Positions 58,071 to 64,000 of a DNA stretch of 64,000 bases are shown here, one piece after another. The stretch spans positions 2,620,001-2,684,000 of the forward strand of contig NZ_CP021081.1 in NCBI RefSeq assembly GCF_003444775.1. The letters are read 5' to 3'. A program made the position numbers and the translations under genes. The notes under the pieces are model-generated. The model saw only the letters and a program-made list of their open reading frames with translations, was not told the origin of the DNA and did no database searches. How positions within the stretch are numbered: position 1 is the stretch's first letter; each line of letters opens with the position of its first letter. This DNA comes from Deinococcus ficus (GTDB lineage Bacteria; Deinococcota; Deinococci; Deinococcales; Deinococcaceae).

Positions 58071-59828
58071 TTAGAGGCTGATCAGGAAGGGGTCTTCCAG
58101 GCTTTCGCAGATGAAGCGCAGGAAGCGGGCGGCGTCGGCGCCGTCAATGAGGCGGTGGTCGTAGGTGAGGGAGAGGGGGAGCATGTTGCGCGGCTCGAAC
58201 TCGCCCTTGTCCTTGTTCCAGACGGGTTCCATGCCGCCGCGGGAGACGCCGAGGATGGCGACTTCGGGGCTGTTGACGATGGGGGTGAAGGCGTGTCCGC
58301 CGATGCCGCCGAGGTTTGAAATGGTGAAGGTGGCGCCCTGCATCTCGTCGGGTTTGAGTTTGCGGTCGCGGGCGCGGGCGGCGAGGTCGCTGAGGTCCAC
58401 GACCATCTCGGTGATGCTCTTGCGGTCGGCGTTTTTCACGACGGGCACGAGCAGGCCGACGGGGGTGTCCACGGCCACGCCGATGTTCACGTAGTCCTTG
58501 AAGATGACCTGTTCGTTGGCGAGGTCGAGGCTGGCGCCGAACTTGGGGTACTTGCGCAGGGCGTTCGCGGCGACCTTCATGAGGATGTGGGTCATGGTGA
58601 GTTTCCCGCCGGCCTTCTCGACGCGGGCGCTAAAGCGCCTCCGGGTTTCTTCCATGAGGGTGATGTCGGCCTTGTCGAAGTGGGTGACCATGGGGATGGT
58701 CGTCCAGGCCTGCGTCATGCTGCGCACGGTGGCGCGGCGGATGCCGCTCATGTCCTCGCGGGTGGTGGCGCCCCACTTGTTGAAGTCGGGGAGCGGCGCG
58801 GCGACCGGGGCCGGCGCGGCCGGGGCCGCGGGTGCGGGGGTGGCTGCGGCCTGCGGGGCGGGTGCGCTGGCGGCGGGGGTGGCCGGGGCGTTGGCGGCGC
58901 CGCGGACGTCGTCCTCGGTGATGCGGCCGACCGGGCCGGTGCCGTGGACGGTTGCGATGTCCACGCCAAGTTCCCGCGCGAGCCGGCGGACGCTGGGGGC
59001 GGCGTGCACGACGGGGCGCCCGTCGAAGGTCTGCGCGGCCTGAGGCGCCTGGGCGGGCGTGCTGGCGGGCGCGGCGGTCGGGGTGGGGGCGGCGGGTGCC
59101 GCGGGTGCCTGAGCGGCCGGGCTGGCCGGGGCTGGCGTGGCGGCCTGAGCCAGGGCCGCGCTGGCGCCGCCGCTGAGGGTGAGGATGGCGCTGCCGACCT
59201 TGAGGGTATCGCCGATCTTCACGTCCACGCTCTGGACCGTTCCGGCGGCGTTCGAGGGGACTTCCACGACAGCCTTGTCGGTTTCGAGTTCGATGACCGG
59301 CTGGCCCTCGGTGACGCTGTCGCCGGGGTTCACGAGAATGGTCACGACGGTGCCCTTCTCGATGTTGTCGCCCACGTCGGGCAGGGTGACCTGGGTGGTG
59401 CCGCCGGTCTGGGGGGCGCTGGGGGCCGCGGCCGGCGCCTGGGCCGGCGGGGTGGTCTGGGCCTGTTCCTTCTGGCTTTCGATCTGCGCGGCGGCCACGC
59501 GCTGGGCGGTCGCCTCGTCGCCTGCGACGGTGGCACTGTCGGGTTCGGCGGCGTTGTCCGGGAGGCTGGGGGCGCTGCTGCCCGCCCCTTCGGCGCCGGT
59601 CAGGGTGGCGATCACGCCGCCCACCGGGATGGTGTCGCCGATCTTCACGTTCACGCTCTGGACCGTACCGGCAGCGTTCGAGGGGACCTCGACGACGGCC
59701 TTGTCGGTTTCGAGTTCGATGATCGGCTGGCCCTCGGTGACGCTGTCGCCGGGGTTCACGAGAATGGTCACGACGGTGCCTTTCTCGATGTTGTCGCCCA
59801 CGTCGGGCAGTTTCAGTTCGGTTGCCAT
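58071..59828 (-). CDS. aceF: pyruvate dehydrogenase E2 (dihydrolipoyl acetyltransferase)
   Basis: 585 residues from ATG 59828 (AAAGGAG upstream). Two lipoyl domains (about 1-80 and 145-220), each with the lipoyl Lys in [11 protein letters not shown], joined by Ala/Pro/Gln linkers; an E1/E3-binding domain ([20 protein letters not shown]); and the acetyltransferase core with [13 protein letters not shown] (catalytic His and Asp). It accepts acetyl groups from AceE and gives acetyl-CoA. It lies 119 nt downstream of aceE. No lpd (E3) gene is in this window. The two lipoyl domains are nearly identical in DNA. Confidence 0.95.
   Translation of the reverse strand: MATELKLPDVGDNIEKGTVVTILVNPGDSVTEGQPIIELETDKAVVEVPSNAAGTVQSVNVKIGDTIPVGGVIATLTGAEGAGSSAPSLPDNAAEPDSATVAGDEATAQRVAAAQIESQKEQAQTTPPAQAPAAAPSAPQTGGTTQVTLPDVGDNIEKGTVVTILVNPGDSVTEGQPVIELETDKAVVEVPSNAAGTVQSVDVKIGDTLKVGSAILTLSGGASAALAQAATPAPASPAAQAPAAPAAPTPTAAPASTPAQAPQAAQTFDGRPVVHAAPSVRRLARELGVDIATVHGTGPVGRITEDDVRGAANAPATPAASAPAPQAAATPAPAAPAAPAPVAAPLPDFNKWGATTREDMSGIRRATVRSMTQAWTTIPMVTHFDKADITLMEETRRRFSARVEKAGGKLTMTHILMKVAANALRKYPKFGASLDLANEQVIFKDYVNIGVAVDTPVGLLVPVVKNADRKSITEMVVDLSDLAARARDRKLKPDEMQGATFTISNLGGIGGHAFTPIVNSPEVAILGVSRGGMEPVWNKDKGEFEPRNMLPLSLTYDHRLIDGADAARFLRFICESLEDPFLISL
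59209..59384 (-). repeat. lipoyl-domain direct repeat, copy 2 of aceF
   Basis: 176 bp nearly identical to 59635-59810, offset exactly 426 bp (142 codons). Only scattered bases differ. It encodes the core of the second lipoyl domain. Confidence 0.9.
59635..59810 (-). repeat. lipoyl-domain direct repeat, copy 1 of aceF
   Basis: 176 bp nearly identical to 59209-59384. It encodes the core of the first lipoyl domain. Recombination between the copies would delete one lipoyl domain in frame. Confidence 0.9.
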
Positions 59829-59947
59829 GTGCGGCTCCTTTGGAAGGTCAGCGGTGGGGTCCATGGGCGGGGGTTGAGGTGACTGTACGACGCCCTGGTG
59901 GGGCGCAGCTTTCCCTTTTGCTCATGGCCCCGGGCGCGGGGCGCGGC

Positions 59948-62689
<2,742 letters not shown>

Positions 62690-62792
62690 GGCGCCAGTCT
62701 AGGCGAGCCCATTGACCTTCACCAACAGGAGATCATGAAGGGATTGACCAGCCGAAGTGGTCAGTGGGGGGACGGCGTGCCACACTGCACCC

Positions 62793-63335
62793 ATGGACGC
62801 CGTCACGCTGCGCCACTCGGCCGGGGGCCGGCACCCTTCGGTCACGATGACCGCCGGGCCCATCCTGCGGTACTGCCCCGCCTGCCACCACACCCCGCCC
62901 GAACCGTACCCCTACCACGGCAGCCGCTACGGGCAGGTGGGCGCCTTCACGTGCGGGCACTGCGGCGCGCAGGTGAGCCTCACCGACGGCGACTGCCACC
63001 CCCCGGTGGTGTACCACGCCCGGCCCACGCCGGCCGCGCCGACCGTGACGGAAACCATCCGGTTCGAGGCCCTGTACCGCATCACCGAAGCCGACTTCAG
63101 GCAGGTCGAACGCTGGACCGGCCTGATGCTGCTGGGCGACACGACCGAGACCATCGGGGACTTCCCGGCGCGGGTGGAGCGCGTGGCCGCCGAGGTGGCC
63201 CGGCGGGCGCTGCCGCCCCGGCCCGCCACCCCCAGCCTGCCCTTCGTGACCTGGGTGCCGCAGCCGTTCCGGGCGTGGCTGGACCTGTACGCCACGCTGG
63301 AAGGCGCCGGCCAGAGCCCGCAGGGGCCGGGGTAG
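62793..63335 (+). CDS. zinc-ribbon-containing protein of unknown function
   Basis: 180 residues from ATG 62793. Two CxxC pairs, CPAC near residue 28 and CGHC near residue 54, probably bind one zinc. The rest shows no domain I know; the end is proline-rich. CACACT (62781-62786), 6 nt upstream, gives a leaderless start. Its stop codon TAG also forms the -10 box of the LysR gene that follows. Confidence 0.7.
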   Translation: MDAVTLRHSAGGRHPSVTMTAGPILRYCPACHHTPPEPYPYHGSRYGQVGAFTCGHCGAQVSLTDGDCHPPVVYHARPTPAAPTVTETIRFEALYRITEADFRQVERWTGLMLLGDTTETIGDFPARVERVAAEVARRALPPRPATPSLPFVTWVPQPFRAWLDLYATLEGAGQSPQGPG

Positions 63336-63343
63336 GCTCAGGC

Positions 63344-64000
63344 ATGGAGCTCAGACACCTGCGGCACTTCGTGGCCCTGGCGGAAGAGGAGCACTTCGGG
63401 CGGGCGGCCGAGCGGGTGTTCGTGGTGCAGCAGGCCCTCTCGAACAGCATCCGCAACCTGGAGGACGAGGTGGGCGTGCCGCTGGTGCTGCGCACCACCC
63501 GCCGCGTGCAGCTCACGCCCGCCGGGCAGGAATTCCTGATCGGCGCGCGGGAGACGCTGGCCCGCGCCGCGCAGACCGTGGACCGCGCCCGCCGCGCCGC
63601 GCGGGGCGAGGTGGGCCGGCTCACGGTGGGGTTCGTGAGCGGCCTGGCGTTCGGCGGCCTGCCGGAGATCGTGCGGCGCTTCCGGGAGCTGTACCCGAAC
63701 GTGAGCGTGGACCTGCGGGAACTCACCGCGCAGGAACAGGAGGCGGCCCTGCGGGGCGGATTGATCGACATCGGGCTGATGCTGCTGCCGGTGCGGGACC
63801 CCGGCCTGGACTCGCGGGCGCTGTGGCGCCAGCCGCTGGTGGCGGCCCTGCCGGCCGGGCACCCGCTGGCCCGCAAGCGCCGGCTGCACATCCGGGACCT
63901 GCGGCAGGAGCCGTTCGTGTTCTTCCCGAGGCACCTGCGGGCCACGTACTTCGATCAGGTGATGCGCTGGACCGCGCAGGCCGGCTACACCCCGAACGTG
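63344..64000 (+). CDS. LysR-family transcriptional regulator, N-terminal part (3' end outside window)
   Basis: 219 residues are present and the frame is still open at the window edge. N-terminal HTH typical of LysR ([20 protein letters not shown], then [28 protein letters not shown]), followed by the start of the co-inducer domain ([28 protein letters not shown]). TAGGCT (63333-63338), 5 nt before ATG 63344, is its -10 box and includes the previous gene's stop codon. Targets and ligand are unknown. Confidence 0.93.
   Translation, partial: MELRHLRHFVALAEEEHFGRAAERVFVVQQALSNSIRNLEDEVGVPLVLRTTRRVQLTPAGQEFLIGARETLARAAQTVDRARRAARGEVGRLTVGFVSGLAFGGLPEIVRRFRELYPNVSVDLRELTAQEQEAALRGGLIDIGLMLLPVRDPGLDSRALWRQPLVAALPAGHPLARKRRLHIRDLRQEPFVFFPRHLRATYFDQVMRWTAQAGYTPNV

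Noticed and set aside
59849..59926. 25-codon ORF in the aceE-aceF gap
   Set aside because: No Shine-Dalgarno sequence or leaderless promoter, and a Pro/Thr/Arg composition typical of chance frames here.

Overview
This 64-kb window is chromosomal DNA from a Deinococcus (species not determinable by eye). The evidence is the high GC content, a gene recognisable as ddrC (found only in Deinococcus), a radiation/desiccation response motif (RDRM) in front of it, a glutaminyl-tRNA synthetase with a GatB-like C-terminal tail, and a very large number of genes whose -10 box (TANNNT or CANNNT) lies only 5-10 nt before the start codon, the signature of leaderless mRNAs known in this genus. Most of the window is dense housekeeping sequence. 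I saw no rRNA, tRNA or CRISPR array.

Layout. 1-10.5 kb: the 3' part of glnS, an SGNH hydrolase and M14 carboxypeptidase pair, an unknown gene, an exported beta-propeller protein, adenine deaminase, and a TPR gene with trxC. 10.5-20.2 kb: ftsH under a perfect HspR operator (HAIR), a GNAT enzyme, small regulators, an S41 lipoprotein protease, a DinB/DUF1905/DinB group facing a WYL regulator, and a P1-family peptidase. 20.2-28.8 kb: the tldD-tldE protease pair, mqnE and mqnA of futalosine menaquinone synthesis with an NTF2-like gene between them, an M16 protease pair (one active, one apparently inactive) and an M23 peptidase.

28.8-38.2 kb: ddrC with its RDRM, two LptF/LptG-type permeases, a complete IS3-family element that has split a small exported-protein gene, ackA-pta, a small membrane protein and an SMP-30 lactonase-like gene. 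38.2-49.5 kb: sucA and sucB separated by an opposed CorC/HlyC-type gene, an exported unknown, an MBL-fold hydrolase, a protein made of six exact 22-residue repeats, rtcB, and another exported unknown. 49.5-64 kb: murE with a non-standard specificity motif, two deoxynucleoside kinases, an HtrA protease overlapping a cysteine-free FmdB-like gene, a transsulfuration-type PLP enzyme, glmS behind a glmS ribozyme, a lipoprotein, the pyruvate dehydrogenase E2 and E1 genes, a zinc-ribbon protein and the 5' part of a LysR regulator.

Working together: aceE/aceF, sucA/sucB and ackA/pta form the pyruvate - acetyl-CoA - 2-oxoglutarate core of metabolism; glmS and murE feed cell-wall synthesis; ftsH, HtrA, TldD/E, M16 and S41 proteins form a strong proteostasis component; ddrC (DdrO-type control) and ftsH (HspR-type control) are the stress-controlled genes whose operators can be read directly. 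No gene cluster in the window clearly amounts to a new multi-gene system. The best candidates for undescribed biology are the 22-residue repeat protein, the FmdB-like protein without zinc ligands, the MurE motif, and the possible leader ORF before rtcB.
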